DNA of 64,000 nucleotides from Aureispira sp963837355 (GCA_963837355.1 CAWIMY010000007.1:620001-684000); one strand, 5' to 3'. Positions 18,801-28,668 are shown, numbered from the stretch's first letter. Translations and numbers: made by a program. The notes: a model not told the origin generated them from the sequence alone.

Positions 18801-21122
18801 TTACTCACAACTAGAAGCAGGAGCAAAGCGCTCTTTTCCTTTCACTGTATATTTTACCCCGATATAAAACACGCGACCCACTACAGGCGCATAAATCGAG
18901 GAGGCATCAAAGCGAGCACCTTCAAGGGGCGCGGTGTCAAAAGGATTGCTACTACCTAAAATTGGAGCGCTTTGGGTGTAATTACCAATGTTTTCACCGC
19001 CGATATAGACCTCCCAAGAGTCGCCAAAATGTTTGACTACGTGGGCATTAATCAAACCATAAGTACGGCTTTCCTGAAACTGGCGGTAGTTGGGCAAGTT
19101 GCGGTAAGGTGGGGGCAAATATGGTAAGCGCTGGCGACCGATGATGTTGTAAGTAAAACCGAGCGACCAATTTTTCTTTTTGGTTTGCCAATTTAGGTGA
19201 ACCAAAGCACGGTGGCGGGGCTGTAATACCACTTGTTGGACAACGTCTCCCATTGTCATTTGTACATCGTTGAATTTATACGCCAAGCGCCATTCTAACT
19301 GCTTAAAAAAGGTTTGGCTGAAACTGACTAGTAAACTATTGGAAAAAGACCTTCCTTTTAAGTTGTACAACTGTAGACTGTTGAAACTGGGATCGCTGTC
19401 GACATCCGCTACTAACTGGTTAACAAATTGCGTGCGGTATGCGTCTACGCTCCAGCTCCCCTCGTATTGACGGCCAATAGTGAAATTCCAAACGGCATTT
19501 AGGCCATAATTCCAAGCATCTTCAGGCATAATCTGCTCTTGCAAATCAAAGTCGCGGTAGCTCGGCATAAAACGCATATTCTCAATAAGGACATTGGCGG
19601 TACGGATCCCGCGTCCACCCGAAGCACGGACAACCAAATCGTCTGTGATATTAAGTTTGAGATTGAGGCGTGGCAAAGGAACAATATAGGTGTAATTGCT
19701 ATTGATAACCAATCCCTGTATGCCCGCTAAAATAGTAAACGAGCTCCCCAATTCATTTTTCAAATCTACCGTCCAATCGTATTCTGCTTGTAAGCTTGTC
19801 CACAACTCATGGCGGTTGACTACCACATCCGCGAACTGCTCGTTGATGTTTAAATTTTCTATCGTAGCGCCAATCATCAAGTTGTGTGGACTCGGGAGAA
19901 AACCCGTTTCAAAGATAATATTAGCGTAAGCACGGTTTTGCTGGCCTGCGTAAGCGCGGTTGCCAAACAACCCTTGGTGTTCATGTAAATTAAAATCATA
20001 AATCACCGCCAAGCTTTGGTTGGGTTTGGGCATATTCAAATAACCCACTTTACCAAACAAACCAATACGGCGCACATCGTTATTGACTTGATAAAAGAGG
20101 CCATTCGGAGGGAGGTTCGACTCTCGGTCAATGATCGGCTGTTGCCCGCCACGACGACGATCGACAATGCCTTGCACATTGGCTTCTACATGCCAACCTG
20201 GGGCTTGGTATAACCAACGCGAAATAACATTAATTTGGCGCTTGAGCGGCATGTCTAAAAAACTATCGCCGTTGTAATCAATTCGCGCTTCTGAAATATT
20301 GCCATGCACCAATAAGCCCGAACTCCAACGCTCTGTAAAACGGTGGTTGAATTGTAGGTTTAACTCTGCCCGGCCAAAGGTATTGCCATAAAGATTAGCA
20401 AAGAAGGCGGGCGCAGCAGAAGGCTTAATCAATTGGGTGTTAATTTGTCCCGTGATGCCTTGGGTACCATTGCGCACCGTGCTCGCCCCTTTAGAAATTT
20501 GAATGCTTTCGATAAAAGTGCCAGGAATGTATTCTAAGCCAAAAGCACGCCCCAAACGATTAAAACTAGGGCGATTCTCAATCAGCATTTGTGTGTAGGT
20601 ACCCCGCAAACCGAGCAACTCAATCTCGCGCGCCCCTGTCACCGCATCGCTAAAACTTACATTCACGGTGGCATTGTTCTCAAAGCTCTCAGAGAGGTTA
20701 CAACAAGCGGCACGGCGCAATTCTCCTGCGCCTATTTCTTCTACATTGATGGGGTTGAGGCTGCTGCTAAAACTGCCGCGTTGTCGAGCTTCTACAACTA
20801 CATCCTCCAAGGTGGCATTGGCTTCCAAAACTAATTTTAAGCGCTCTTCCTCGGGTAAGATTTCAACTTCCGTTAAAGCATAACCCACGTATTGAATTTG
20901 AAGTTGGTGTCCTTGTGTCGTATCCAAACGTTGTAGGCTAAACCAGCCATCTACATCGGTAGTGGCGGCTATTTGGGTGCCTTTCCAGTAGACGACAGCA
21001 CCAATTAAGGGCGTATCTACCGCATTTACTACCATACCCGAAAACCACAGTGGGTCATCTTGGGCACTGGCCAAAGAAAGAAATTGACAACTTAGGAGAA
21101 GGGTAACTAGAAATGATTTCAT
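18801..21122 (-). CDS. TonB-dependent receptor with carboxypeptidase-like domain
   Basis: 773 aa. Signal peptide MKSFLVTLLLSCQFLSLASAQ, CarboxypepD_reg-like domain at about 25-105 (SGMVVNAVDTPLIGAVVYWK), a plug (INVEEIGAGELRRAACCNLS, ELLGLRGTYTQMLIENRPSF, IQISKGASTVRNGTQGITGQ), then a barrel ending in a Phe/Val-rich strand. The plug contains a Cys pair. The organisation resembles metal- or siderophore-type receptors, but the ligand is unknown. The alpha/beta-hydrolase gene upstream is 69 bp away on the same strand. Confidence 0.92.
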   Translation of the reverse strand: MKSFLVTLLLSCQFLSLASAQDDPLWFSGMVVNAVDTPLIGAVVYWKGTQIAATTDVDGWFSLQRLDTTQGHQLQIQYVGYALTEVEILPEEERLKLVLEANATLEDVVVEARQRGSFSSSLNPINVEEIGAGELRRAACCNLSESFENNATVNVSFSDAVTGAREIELLGLRGTYTQMLIENRPSFNRLGRAFGLEYIPGTFIESIQISKGASTVRNGTQGITGQINTQLIKPSAAPAFFANLYGNTFGRAELNLQFNHRFTERWSSGLLVHGNISEARIDYNGDSFLDMPLKRQINVISRWLYQAPGWHVEANVQGIVDRRRGGQQPIIDRESNLPPNGLFYQVNNDVRRIGLFGKVGYLNMPKPNQSLAVIYDFNLHEHQGLFGNRAYAGQQNRAYANIIFETGFLPSPHNLMIGATIENLNINEQFADVVVNRHELWTSLQAEYDWTVDLKNELGSSFTILAGIQGLVINSNYTYIVPLPRLNLKLNITDDLVVRASGGRGIRTANVLIENMRFMPSYRDFDLQEQIMPEDAWNYGLNAVWNFTIGRQYEGSWSVDAYRTQFVNQLVADVDSDPSFNSLQLYNLKGRSFSNSLLVSFSQTFFKQLEWRLAYKFNDVQMTMGDVVQQVVLQPRHRALVHLNWQTKKKNWSLGFTYNIIGRQRLPYLPPPYRNLPNYRQFQESRTYGLINAHVVKHFGDSWEVYIGGENIGNYTQSAPILGSSNPFDTAPLEGARFDASSIYAPVVGRVFYIGVKYTVKGKERFAPASSCE

Positions 21123-21190
21123 AATAACCTCTATTGTGTGACAACAAGTGTCTTATAAGGCGAAACGAGAAATAAGAGGACAACGTTGCG

Positions 21191-22240
21191 TTATTCTCCA
21201 TAGAAAAAGGGGAGCGGGGCTTGTGTCACGCGCTGTATCCAATTCAAGATAGTCGTATCTTGACCAACGCGGTCGCTTTTGCGGTAATACCAGCTGGAAG
21301 CCACTTCTAAGTGGCTCTTCCCTTTGTAAGGGCGCAACTCCACACATTCTGGACAAAACAACTTAACTTCCTCACAAAAGGAAACGGCTGCTGCGTAGTC
21401 TACCAAACCATCCTTATCCCCGTGCAAACACAAAAAAGGAAATTGATCTTGGGGGGATACCCAAGTGGTAGGATTAGCGAGTAAATAACTCTTGTCCGAC
21501 TCTTGCCCCGCATAATCGTGCAGCGTAAAGGTCTGTTCCATTTTTTCAATATCAATGGCTCCTGCAACACTAAAAGCACCTTTGAGTAATTGGTCTCGAT
21601 CCAAGCCCATTTTTTGCCAACGCACTTCATCGTAGGCCAGCAAAGTAGCCAAATTGCCCCCTGCTGAGGCTCCTCCAACCAATAGTTGAATGTTCTCAAG
21701 GCCTTTGCTTTGTAACATCGCTAAGCTGTGCAACAACGCGGCATCTACGTCGGCTTGCAAATGCTGGTAAGAAAAAGTAGGCGTTAAGCGATAAGCAGGC
21801 AGAATCAAACTGTAGCCTTGCTCTTGCAACAAGTAGGAGAGATAGCGGTGCTGTTTGGGACTGCCCAACGACCAACCGCCGCCGTGCAAGTAGAAGACTA
21901 CTTTTTCAGGATGGGGGCTGTTTTTGGGAGCGGGGTAATACTCGTAATACTGTCGCTGGTGTTTACCATAAGTAAAGCGTTCTCGATCAGCTCCTTCTTC
22001 AATGGCTTGATTGTCCAACATCCACAAGTGGCGGGGAATCCGCGCCACTTCGTGCATTTTATTCCCTTTGGGAACAACAAGCAACATCCCCTGCCAAATC
22101 CAGAGCGACAGGGAGAATAAGACCAGTAGAATTTTGAGGCTCTTGGCCAACCAATTTTTGCTGGTTGAGGAGCGAATAACCCAGTAACTACTTGCGGTAC
22201 TGAGCAATAGCAAGCCGTAAAAGAAAAGGTCGAATAGCAT
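21191..22240 (-). CDS. Membrane-anchored alpha/beta hydrolase (HSL-type esterase)
   Basis: 349 aa. Two N-terminal hydrophobic helices (about 1-20 and 35-57) would anchor it. The hydrolase domain has the oxyanion motif HGGGW (119-123), nucleophile elbow GGASAGG (Ser192 within GxSxG), an Asp in LHGDKDGLVDY near 297 and a His in GKSHLEV near 323. The HGGG motif marks the hormone-sensitive-lipase branch acting on acyl esters. It is co-directional with the TonB receptor downstream. Confidence 0.88.
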   Translation of the reverse strand: MLFDLFFYGLLLLSTASSYWVIRSSTSKNWLAKSLKILLVLFSLSLWIWQGMLLVVPKGNKMHEVARIPRHLWMLDNQAIEEGADRERFTYGKHQRQYYEYYPAPKNSPHPEKVVFYLHGGGWSLGSPKQHRYLSYLLQEQGYSLILPAYRLTPTFSYQHLQADVDAALLHSLAMLQSKGLENIQLLVGGASAGGNLATLLAYDEVRWQKMGLDRDQLLKGAFSVAGAIDIEKMEQTFTLHDYAGQESDKSYLLANPTTWVSPQDQFPFLCLHGDKDGLVDYAAAVSFCEEVKLFCPECVELRPYKGKSHLEVASSWYYRKSDRVGQDTTILNWIQRVTQAPLPFFYGE

Positions 22241-22321
22241 AAAATCTGTTTAGGTGTTTGCCTAAAGATACGACTATTCAAGAAAAAGCAGTAGGGTTTA
22301 ACAGAACCTTATCGCAAAGCC

Positions 22322-22918
22322 CTAGTGCAGGATGCGCCGTGCAAACAGCAATTTTGGTTTCCAATAGCTAGAGGTCGTGACATTATCAATGACAATTCCG
22401 CGTTTGCTACTACTGTGAATCATTAACAACCCCTCCGCGTTATTTTGGTAGACCAAGCCCACGTGTTGGATACGCCCATCTCGTCCTTCGCGCCCAAAGA
22501 ATAATAAATCCCCCGTTTTGGCTTTGCTAATGGGAATTTCTGTTCCTTGTTTGGATTGTGCGCCTGAACTGCTAGAGAGCTGAACATTGTGTTTGCCATA
22601 GACATAATAGGTAAATCCTGAGCAATCAAACCCTTGAGGATCTTTTCCTGCGTACTTATAAGGCACGCCTTTGTGCTTTTCTGCCTCTTTAATCAACAAC
22701 TGCCGTGTCTTGGCTTCAGCAGTTACGGCTGGTGCTTTGGGGGTGGTGGTAGATGGCTTACGCGTAGTAGTGGTACTAGGGGCTTTACTAGCCGTACTAG
22801 TACGTGGTTTGGAGGTCGTTTTTCTACTAGAAGAAGCCGAGCGCTTTGTTGAACAGGCAACCACAAAACAAAGCAGGAAAAAGAAGAAAAAGAGCTTATT
22901 AGAAGTTGTAGAAGTCAT
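22322..22918 (-). CDS. NlpC/P60 cell-wall peptidase lipoprotein
   Basis: 198 aa. Lipoprotein signal with Cys22 in VVAC, then a Ser/Thr/Pro-rich linker (about 23-70), then an NlpC/P60 domain. The catalytic triad is visible: Cys99 in FDCSGF, His152 in IQHVGL and His168 in MIHSS. Family members cleave D-Glu-meso-DAP or related bonds in peptidoglycan stem peptides. Expected location is the inner face of the outer membrane. Confidence 0.92.
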   Translation of the reverse strand: MTSTTSNKLFFFFFLLCFVVACSTKRSASSSRKTTSKPRTSTASKAPSTTTTRKPSTTTPKAPAVTAEAKTRQLLIKEAEKHKGVPYKYAGKDPQGFDCSGFTYYVYGKHNVQLSSSSGAQSKQGTEIPISKAKTGDLLFFGREGRDGRIQHVGLVYQNNAEGLLMIHSSSKRGIVIDNVTTSSYWKPKLLFARRILH

Positions 22919-23124
22919 AATATCGTCGGTTATGTTTGCTAGTTACCCAATAGTAATACTATTATAATGCCAAAACGATCTAGAGGCTGTCAATGCTTGT
23001 AGGGGCGTTTGGCGCTCCATTTATCACTTCTTTGCCCTATTGATTTGCTAGGAGAAAAAGAGCTTGATTTGGCATGGTTGTAGCACCCAAAAAAGCAAGT
23101 TTTTATTAGGTTAGTAAAAAAGGG

Positions 23125-23151
23125 TTAACAGGTGATTGTGTCACCTGTTAA
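23125..23151 (-). terminator. Hairpin with minus-strand T-run
   Basis: A perfect 11-bp stem, TTAACAGGTGA (23125-23135) and TCACCTGTTAA (23141-23151). Read on the minus strand it is followed by CCCTTTTTT, compatible with termination of read-through from the barrel-protein gene. Confidence 0.6.
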
Positions 23152-23188
23152 AGCGATTTGGAAGAGCCTCTCCGAGTCGCTTTTTTTA
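23151..23188 (+). terminator. Plus-strand intrinsic terminator without an upstream plus-strand CDS
   Basis: AAGCGA (23151-23156) and TCGCTT (23177-23182) close an extended stem with an inner GGA/TCC helix, followed by a T-run (23181-23187). No plus-strand protein gene lies upstream within 4 kb, so it may end a small RNA. Confidence 0.6.
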
Positions 23189-23209
23189 TGGATACAGTCT
23201 ACACTTATA

Positions 23210-23250
23210 AAAACGACTTATCCCAAAGCTTGTTCGAGATAAGTCGTTTT
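23210..23250. terminator. Bidirectional-looking terminator of the barrel-protein gene
   Basis: A perfect 13-bp stem, AAAACGACTTATC (23210-23222) and GATAAGTCGTTTT (23238-23250). It lies 31 bp beyond the stop of the minus-strand barrel gene, with T-rich sequence on both sides. Confidence 0.85.
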
Positions 23251-23280
23251 ATTAATATACTAGTAGTAGAACGCTAAGGG

Positions 23281-24300
23281 TTACCAAACAGGACATCCAT
23301 AGCGGCGACCACCTCCAAAACCATCCGTATTGATGTAATAGCTAAAGCGGATAGTGACTGTATAATAAGCGTCATTGTCGCTTGGATCTCCCCGTTGTTC
23401 TCCTGGCTGTGTTACTCTGGCATTTACTCCAGTAGGATCTAACTCCACAGAACGTCGAGCTAAGTCCATGGCAATTTGTGCTCTAGTAGGATCAAAATTA
23501 TTTTCAAAAACACTTTCGTCTTCTACATAATCAATAGAAACATCGTCGAGATAATCGGTAAAAGTCAAGCGGTAATTTGCCTCTAAGGCCAGGGACCAAG
23601 TATCATCGTAAATCCACTTTACCCCAAAGCCCATGGGGATATTCATTTGTACCAAGTCATAAGGGGCACGACCGGGGACTAAGCCTTGGCCTTCGGTGCT
23701 TAATGGCTTTAGTTCTACCCAACCACCGTTGTAGTTGCCCTCTGGATTGAAGGTGAACAAACCAACGCCTAAGAAACCATAAGGAGCTAAAACGCTAGAG
23801 CCACGGCCTGTTCCTCCCAAACGGAAGTTGTAAGGCGTTACTTCCATAGCAATACTAGCATCAAACATATGGGTGCGAAAATTCAAATTGCGATAATAAC
23901 GGAACCAAGCGGCATTCACCCCATCTCTAGATTGGGTGCCCGTAAACCCTGCATCATTCTTACCCGCATATTTATCATCTCCATTGAGCTGTAAATAGTT
24001 CAAATCTATACGTGCCGAGAAATTACCATTAAAATTATACCGTGCAAAAAGACCAAAAGTAGGCCGCGTAGACTCAATATCTGTATCAACAACAAATCCT
24101 TGTCCGATCCCGCGCTGAAAATCTTGTTTGTTATTTTGGGTGTAACCAGGTCGTCCTACACCTCCTAAGTCACCTAAGTAGTGTGCCGTTCCAGCTTGGA
24201 TGCCAATTTCTAGGGGATAAGTCGGGCGGTAGCTATTTTGGCCTAGGGCTACCGACGTGCCCAATAGGAGTAGGCACCATAAAGTAAGAGTCTTCTGCAT
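23281..24300 (-). CDS. Outer-membrane beta-barrel protein, DUF6089-like
   Basis: 339 aa. Signal peptide MQKTLTLWCLLLLGTSVALGQ. The start of the mature chain (YPLEIGIQAGTAHYLGDLGG) is typical of the Bacteroidota DUF6089 family of small porin-like barrels. Alternating-residue strands continue through SARIDLNYLQLNGDDKYAG and the Ser/Tyr-rich end (YYTVTIRFSYYIN). Function of the family is unknown; it is placed in the outer membrane. Confidence 0.8.
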   Translation of the reverse strand: MQKTLTLWCLLLLGTSVALGQNSYRPTYPLEIGIQAGTAHYLGDLGGVGRPGYTQNNKQDFQRGIGQGFVVDTDIESTRPTFGLFARYNFNGNFSARIDLNYLQLNGDDKYAGKNDAGFTGTQSRDGVNAAWFRYYRNLNFRTHMFDASIAMEVTPYNFRLGGTGRGSSVLAPYGFLGVGLFTFNPEGNYNGGWVELKPLSTEGQGLVPGRAPYDLVQMNIPMGFGVKWIYDDTWSLALEANYRLTFTDYLDDVSIDYVEDESVFENNFDPTRAQIAMDLARRSVELDPTGVNARVTQPGEQRGDPSDNDAYYTVTIRFSYYINTDGFGGGRRYGCPVW

Positions 24301-24333
24301 TGTGTAATCTCGGTCTAACGTTATTAAATTAAA

Positions 24334-24354
24334 ACTTTTGATTGTACCTCAAAA
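24334..24354. promoter_or_regulatory. Small inverted repeat upstream of the barrel gene
   Basis: CTTTTGA and TCAAAAG separated by 7 nt, about 35 bp upstream of the barrel-protein ATG. The size and position would suit an operator or promoter overlap, but nothing else supports this. The rest of 24301-24800 shows no convincing ORF. Confidence 0.25.
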
Positions 24355-24812
24355 GTGGAGGGGCAGTTATATACTAAACGCGGGGGAACACACAAATAGT
24401 ATACTGCTTGTGGTATTTTATTCAATGGTGAATTTGGATCAGAGTGGGAGAACTAAAGACATCGCTTCAATGACACAGTACTTCTACAAGTACTATTCTG
24501 ACTAGTTTTGACAACCAACCAGTTTTTTGACAGCACTTATATTTTGATACCTTTTTGTAGACAAATTAGCCCTGTATTAAGTTCTTTACGAAGGTAGCAA
24601 CTTTTTTGAACACTACCAATTTATCTATTTTCGTATTTCCTACCTAATTATTAGACCGTTAAATTCTACTCTAAACACTAAGTTCCTGTGTAATCAGTCT
24701 CCGCTTATGTATAAGAACGTACTTCCACTAACAGAAGTTGTGCCCCAATGGGCAATTGCGTTCTGCGAAGATGGATTTTAAGCACATTATTCGCAAAAGA
24801 GACTGAATTTTG

Positions 24813-24820
24813 TAACTTTG
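24813..24820 (+). promoter_or_regulatory. Candidate Bacteroidota promoter (-7 box)
   Basis: TAACTTTG matches TAnnTTTG, 40 bp upstream of the TonB-receptor ATG at 24860. A TTCG about 20 bp upstream could serve as a degenerate -33 element. The start of transcription would fall near 24827. Confidence 0.4.
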
Positions 24821-24859
24821 TGTATCTTTATTTAGACAAAATAAAAACTACTAGGAAGC

Positions 24860-27310
24860 ATGTGTGCTCTACTCTGCTGTTTATTGTTGATAATTAGCCC
24901 TTTAGCTGCTCAAACTACCTTTATAATAAAGGGAAGTATAGAAGATGTAAAGCAACAACCCATCGCCGATGCTTTTGTCTTGTTATTGCCTGGTAACGAA
25001 GTTGTTTACACGAATAAAAAAGGGGAATTTATTTTCAAAAACTTAACGCCCCAGTCCTATCAACTCAGTATTAATGCCGTTGGGTATACAGCCAAAGACC
25101 TGACGATAGAGCTAGAGGAGGAGATCCAAACGGTAAAAATAATCCTCCTTCCGTTAGAAATTAACTTTGAGCAAGAAGTATTGGTTGAAGAGGAGGAGTA
25201 CTACCTTAATCCCGCTATTAGTGGGGTAACGCTGTTGAGTTCTAAGACCATCCAAGTCATTGATTTGGAGAAAACATTGGGGAATGTAGCGGCCAACAAT
25301 GCCCGAGAGCTTTACAAAACTATTCCAGGGCTCAATATTTGGGAGAACGACAATTCGGGCATTCAGCTCAATATTGGCGGGCGTGGCCTCAATCCCAATC
25401 GCACTTCTAATTTTAATACCCGACAGAACGGTTATGACATCAGTGCCGATGCGTTGGGCTATCCAGAGACTTACTACACTCCGCCTGCCCAATCGCTACA
25501 ACGCATCGAAGTATTGCGCGGCGCGGCCTCGTTACAATTTGGCACCCAATTCGGCGGGATGCTGAACTTTGTCCTCAAAGAAGGGGCAGAAGAACGGCGC
25601 TTGGAGTGGGTAAGCGAACAAACCTATGGTAGTTTTAATTTTTTCAACTCCTTCAATAGTTTGGGCGGTAGCACCAAAGATAACCAACTCAACTATTACG
25701 CTTTTTATCAATACAAACGCGGAGACGGCTGGCGACCCAACGCAAATTTTGAAGTTCACAACGGCTATTTGCAAGTGCAATACCGCCCCCATAAGCAATG
25801 GAATTTTAAAGCAGAACAGACCGTCATGCAATATTGGGCCCAGCAACCTGGTGGCCTAACAGATTTGGAATTTCAGCAAGATGCTCAACAATCCAACCGC
25901 TCCCGCAACTGGTTTCGTGTCAACTGGAATTTGAGCGCCCTAACCATCGATTTTAAACTTTCTTCCCTCACCAAACTCAATTTACGGGCTTTTGGCCTTT
26001 TTGCCAGTCGCCAATCGTTGGGCAATTTACAAGCCATTAACCGCCCTGATTACGGCACGGCGCGCGATTTAATTCAGGGGCGTTATGCCAATGTAGGAAG
26101 TGAATTGCGCCTTTTGCACCGTTACGAACTGGGCAAGCGCATTTCGGCTTTGGTAACAGGAGTACGCGTTTATCGCGGACAGACGAGCCAGCAGCAAGGT
26201 CTGTCCAATGAGGGCACCTCGGGTACGTGGCAAGACTTTACCTTAGCCGAAGCGAGTCAAGGTATTCTGCGGTCAGACTATCAATTTCCAAGTTGGAACC
26301 TAGCAGCTTTCGCCGAAAATCTATTCTCCATTAGTGAGCGGTTTAGTATGACGCCTGGTTTGCGCTTGGAGTATATCCAAACCCAAGCAGAGGGCTATTA
26401 TCAAGATTTGTTGGTAGTGCCGACCCGCTTGGGGCTAGATACGTTGCGCAATGAGGCTGTTCCCGAAGCGCGTTTTCAAGGGCGGACGGTTTTTTTGGCA
26501 GGGGTCGGGGCGAGCTACAAATGGACGCCCAATACCGAGTTGTATGCTAATTTTTCACAAAATTATCGCGGCATCAACTTCAACGATATGCGCATTGCTA
26601 ATCCCAATCAAGAAGTAGATCCCAACCTAAAAGATGAATACGGCTACAACGCCGACTTAGGTTTCAAGGCCAGTTACAAAGGCTTAATAACCCTCAATGC
26701 AACCGTGTTTTATTTGGCGTACAACCGCCGTATTGGCAACTTGCAAAGCGAGCGCCCCAATCCCGATAATCCTTTGATTATCGAACCCTATACCCTGCGC
26801 ACCAACGTGGGGAATGCGCGCGTATTTGGAACCGAATTTTACGTGGAGGCGGATTTATTGCGTTTATGGCGGCCCAAATTGCCCTTTAGTTTGTTGGCTT
26901 TTGCCAATGTTTCTTGGTTGGATGGCCGCTATTTGGAGAGCGCCAATAGTTTTGCAGCGGGCAAACAATTGGAGTTTGTCGCGCCGTTTATTCTGCGTAC
27001 GGGCTTGACTTTTTCTTATAAACAATTCAAATTGGCCTATTCGTATGCGTATACGGCCAAACACTATACCGATGCCACTAATGCAGCCTGGGTGCCCAAT
27101 GCGGTTGTGGGAGAGGTACCGAGTTATGGTGTTATGGATTTATCGGCGAGTTATCAATGGAAATGGATTACGCTACAAGCGGGCATCAATAACGTAGCCA
27201 ATGCGACCTATTTTACGCGCCGCGCGACGAGTTACCCTGGCCCAGGAATTTTACCTGCTGATGGACGTAGTTTTTACGTTTCGTTGCGCTGGACAATTGG
27301 CGTAAAATAG
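24860..27310 (+). CDS. TonB-dependent receptor, FecA-like
   Basis: 816 aa. A short signal peptide (MCALLCCLLLIISPLAAQ, unusually lacking a basic n-region), CarboxypepD_reg-like domain (GSIEDVKQQPIADAFVLLL), plug with IQLNIGGRGLNPNRTSNFN and QNGYDISADALGYPETYY, then a 22-strand-type barrel ending FYVSLRWTIGVK. The plug motif resembles ferric-dicitrate (FecA)-type receptors, pointing to iron chelate uptake; the ligand is inferred. No fecIR pair is next to it. Confidence 0.9.
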   Translation: MCALLCCLLLIISPLAAQTTFIIKGSIEDVKQQPIADAFVLLLPGNEVVYTNKKGEFIFKNLTPQSYQLSINAVGYTAKDLTIELEEEIQTVKIILLPLEINFEQEVLVEEEEYYLNPAISGVTLLSSKTIQVIDLEKTLGNVAANNARELYKTIPGLNIWENDNSGIQLNIGGRGLNPNRTSNFNTRQNGYDISADALGYPETYYTPPAQSLQRIEVLRGAASLQFGTQFGGMLNFVLKEGAEERRLEWVSEQTYGSFNFFNSFNSLGGSTKDNQLNYYAFYQYKRGDGWRPNANFEVHNGYLQVQYRPHKQWNFKAEQTVMQYWAQQPGGLTDLEFQQDAQQSNRSRNWFRVNWNLSALTIDFKLSSLTKLNLRAFGLFASRQSLGNLQAINRPDYGTARDLIQGRYANVGSELRLLHRYELGKRISALVTGVRVYRGQTSQQQGLSNEGTSGTWQDFTLAEASQGILRSDYQFPSWNLAAFAENLFSISERFSMTPGLRLEYIQTQAEGYYQDLLVVPTRLGLDTLRNEAVPEARFQGRTVFLAGVGASYKWTPNTELYANFSQNYRGINFNDMRIANPNQEVDPNLKDEYGYNADLGFKASYKGLITLNATVFYLAYNRRIGNLQSERPNPDNPLIIEPYTLRTNVGNARVFGTEFYVEADLLRLWRPKLPFSLLAFANVSWLDGRYLESANSFAAGKQLEFVAPFILRTGLTFSYKQFKLAYSYAYTAKHYTDATNAAWVPNAVVGEVPSYGVMDLSASYQWKWITLQAGINNVANATYFTRRATSYPGPGILPADGRSFYVSLRWTIGVK

Positions 27311-27445
27311 ACTAACCATTTTCTTCTCTTTTTAAGCCTCTCAGCCGCTACTGCTATGTATTACAACGCTAAAAATATACTAGAATGGCAGACAACAGAA
27401 ACGGCGACTAAGGAAGAAAAACAGAAGGGGAGAACCCTTGAATAA

Positions 27446-27482
27446 AAAACTGGTTTCCCCACAAAATGCAGAGAAACCAGTT
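27446..27482. terminator. Convergent terminator
   Basis: AAACTGGTTTC (27446-27456) pairs with GAAACCAGTTT (27472-27482). T-rich tails lie on both sides, so it can end both the plus-strand receptor gene and the minus-strand rlpA gene. Confidence 0.85.
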
Positions 27483-27511
27483 TGATTTTCTTTTTTAAGT
27501 AGGGAAAAGAC

Positions 27512-28324
27512 TTAACGTTTTTTATTCGCCAAAGCATTCAAATCCACCACAAAAGCCCCTTCAACCTTGTACTTTTCCTTGATACTTTCGCAATAGCTAG
27601 TGGCTTCTTCGCGAGTATTCATAGGGCCTAAGATGACTTTATAGTAAGGCTTGCCATTCAACTCGTCTACAAATACAGTAGCCCCTTTGAACCAATGCTC
27701 TTGTAAAACGGCTAATTGTTGCACGACTGATTGGTAGTCTGAATAGCCCGCTACTTGTACTCCAAAACCCTTCGATTCTAGTTTAAGTACTTGCATCTTG
27801 TAGAGACCACCCGTTTGCATATCTTTGGCTTCTACGACTAATCCTTCTTTTTTAGGAGGATCTGTGTTGGTTACTTTTTTAGTGCTGGCAGGAGCCGCAG
27901 GTTTGGCCGAAGCATCGCCTGTTGTGTTGGCCGCTATAGCAGCTGGTTGTGCTACTGCACCTTTAGGGCTACTCAATACCGTCAATTCTACAGGAGCAAC
28001 GGTGGCTTTGATTAAGTCGATTTGCTGAGCGGCTCTTCTAGAAAGCTCAATAACACGGCCTTTGATGAAGGGGCCACGGTCGATGATGACAACATCCACA
28101 GACTTTTTGTTGGCTGGGTTATAGACGCGCACTTTAGTACCAAACGGTAAATTTTTGTGGGCGGCGGTCAGTTTTGTTTTATCGTAAATTTCGCCGCTGA
28201 TGGTTTTGCGGCCGTGGTAACTGTCGTCATAATAACTGGCCAAGCCTTTTTCTGGATCAGTGTCTGCAAAGGCAAAGCTAGTGCTTATTAGAAGGAGGGC
28301 TAAAGTTTGAACGAGTAATTTCAT
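27512..28324 (-). CDS. rlpA: RlpA-type septal ring protein with SPOR domain
   Basis: 270 aa. Signal peptide MKLLVQTLALLLISTSFAFA. Double-psi beta-barrel at about 27-118 with GLASYYDDSYHGRKTISGE, TAAHKNLPFGTKV and IDRGPFIKGRVIELSRRAA. After an Ala/Thr/Pro linker, a SPOR domain spans about 190-268 (FGVQVAGYSDYQSVVQQL, YYKVILGPMNTREEA). SPOR domains bind denuded septal glycan. Pseudomonas RlpA is a lytic transglycosylase on such glycans; activity here is inferred from the family. Confidence 0.92.
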   Translation of the reverse strand: MKLLVQTLALLLISTSFAFADTDPEKGLASYYDDSYHGRKTISGEIYDKTKLTAAHKNLPFGTKVRVYNPANKKSVDVVIIDRGPFIKGRVIELSRRAAQQIDLIKATVAPVELTVLSSPKGAVAQPAAIAANTTGDASAKPAAPASTKKVTNTDPPKKEGLVVEAKDMQTGGLYKMQVLKLESKGFGVQVAGYSDYQSVVQQLAVLQEHWFKGATVFVDELNGKPYYKVILGPMNTREEATSYCESIKEKYKVEGAFVVDLNALANKKR

Positions 28325-28668
28325 ACAGCGATGTTTAAGGTAGGTATAATAATAAAATACAGTATCTTTATAGACAACAATAGTTTGGAACGTTTTTTCC
28401 GATTAGAAGAAAGGGCAAGGCTGTAACAGCTGGGTAAAGCTTCTTTTAGGAACTGTTCTTGTTTATTGGCGCTCCCATAAGGAGCAAGCCTATAAGGACA
28501 ATATAAGCAAGTTGTAGGATAAAGCTCTACCAACGCACTTCTTTCTCTACGGCTTTGTTGAACCGCAAACGATCTTCTCTTAGAACAACGCATTTCAAAA
28601 AAAGATTTAAAAATACGTAGCTCAGCGCTGCTGGCCTGCTCCCATTGCTACAAATCACCTTCACTATC
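28325..28668. other. Intergenic region without recognised features
   Basis: 344 bp between the rlpA start (minus) and the T9SS cargo gene (plus). It should contain both promoters. A 90-codon minus-strand frame crosses it but has no recognisable composition or family, and I do not call it a gene. Confidence 0.4.

Larger units (their letters stand above)
22960..23188 (+). ncRNA. Possible small RNA ending at an orphan terminator
   Basis: The 362-bp gap between the NlpC gene and the barrel gene contains no plus-strand protein frame, yet has a good plus-strand terminator at 23151-23188 preceded by a perfect 11-bp hairpin. A short GC hairpin (GGGCG ... CGCTCC near 23003) lies further upstream. Start point and identity are unknown. 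I could not match it to 6S, SRP or RNase P RNA. Confidence 0.25.

Noticed and set aside
20100..20140. tRNA-like GGTTCGA motif
   Set aside because: It lies inside a TonB-receptor gene and no cloverleaf can be drawn around it.
28321..28593. 90-codon minus-strand frame upstream of rlpA
   Set aside because: Composition is not protein-like and it would cover the rlpA promoter; no family or ribosome-binding context.
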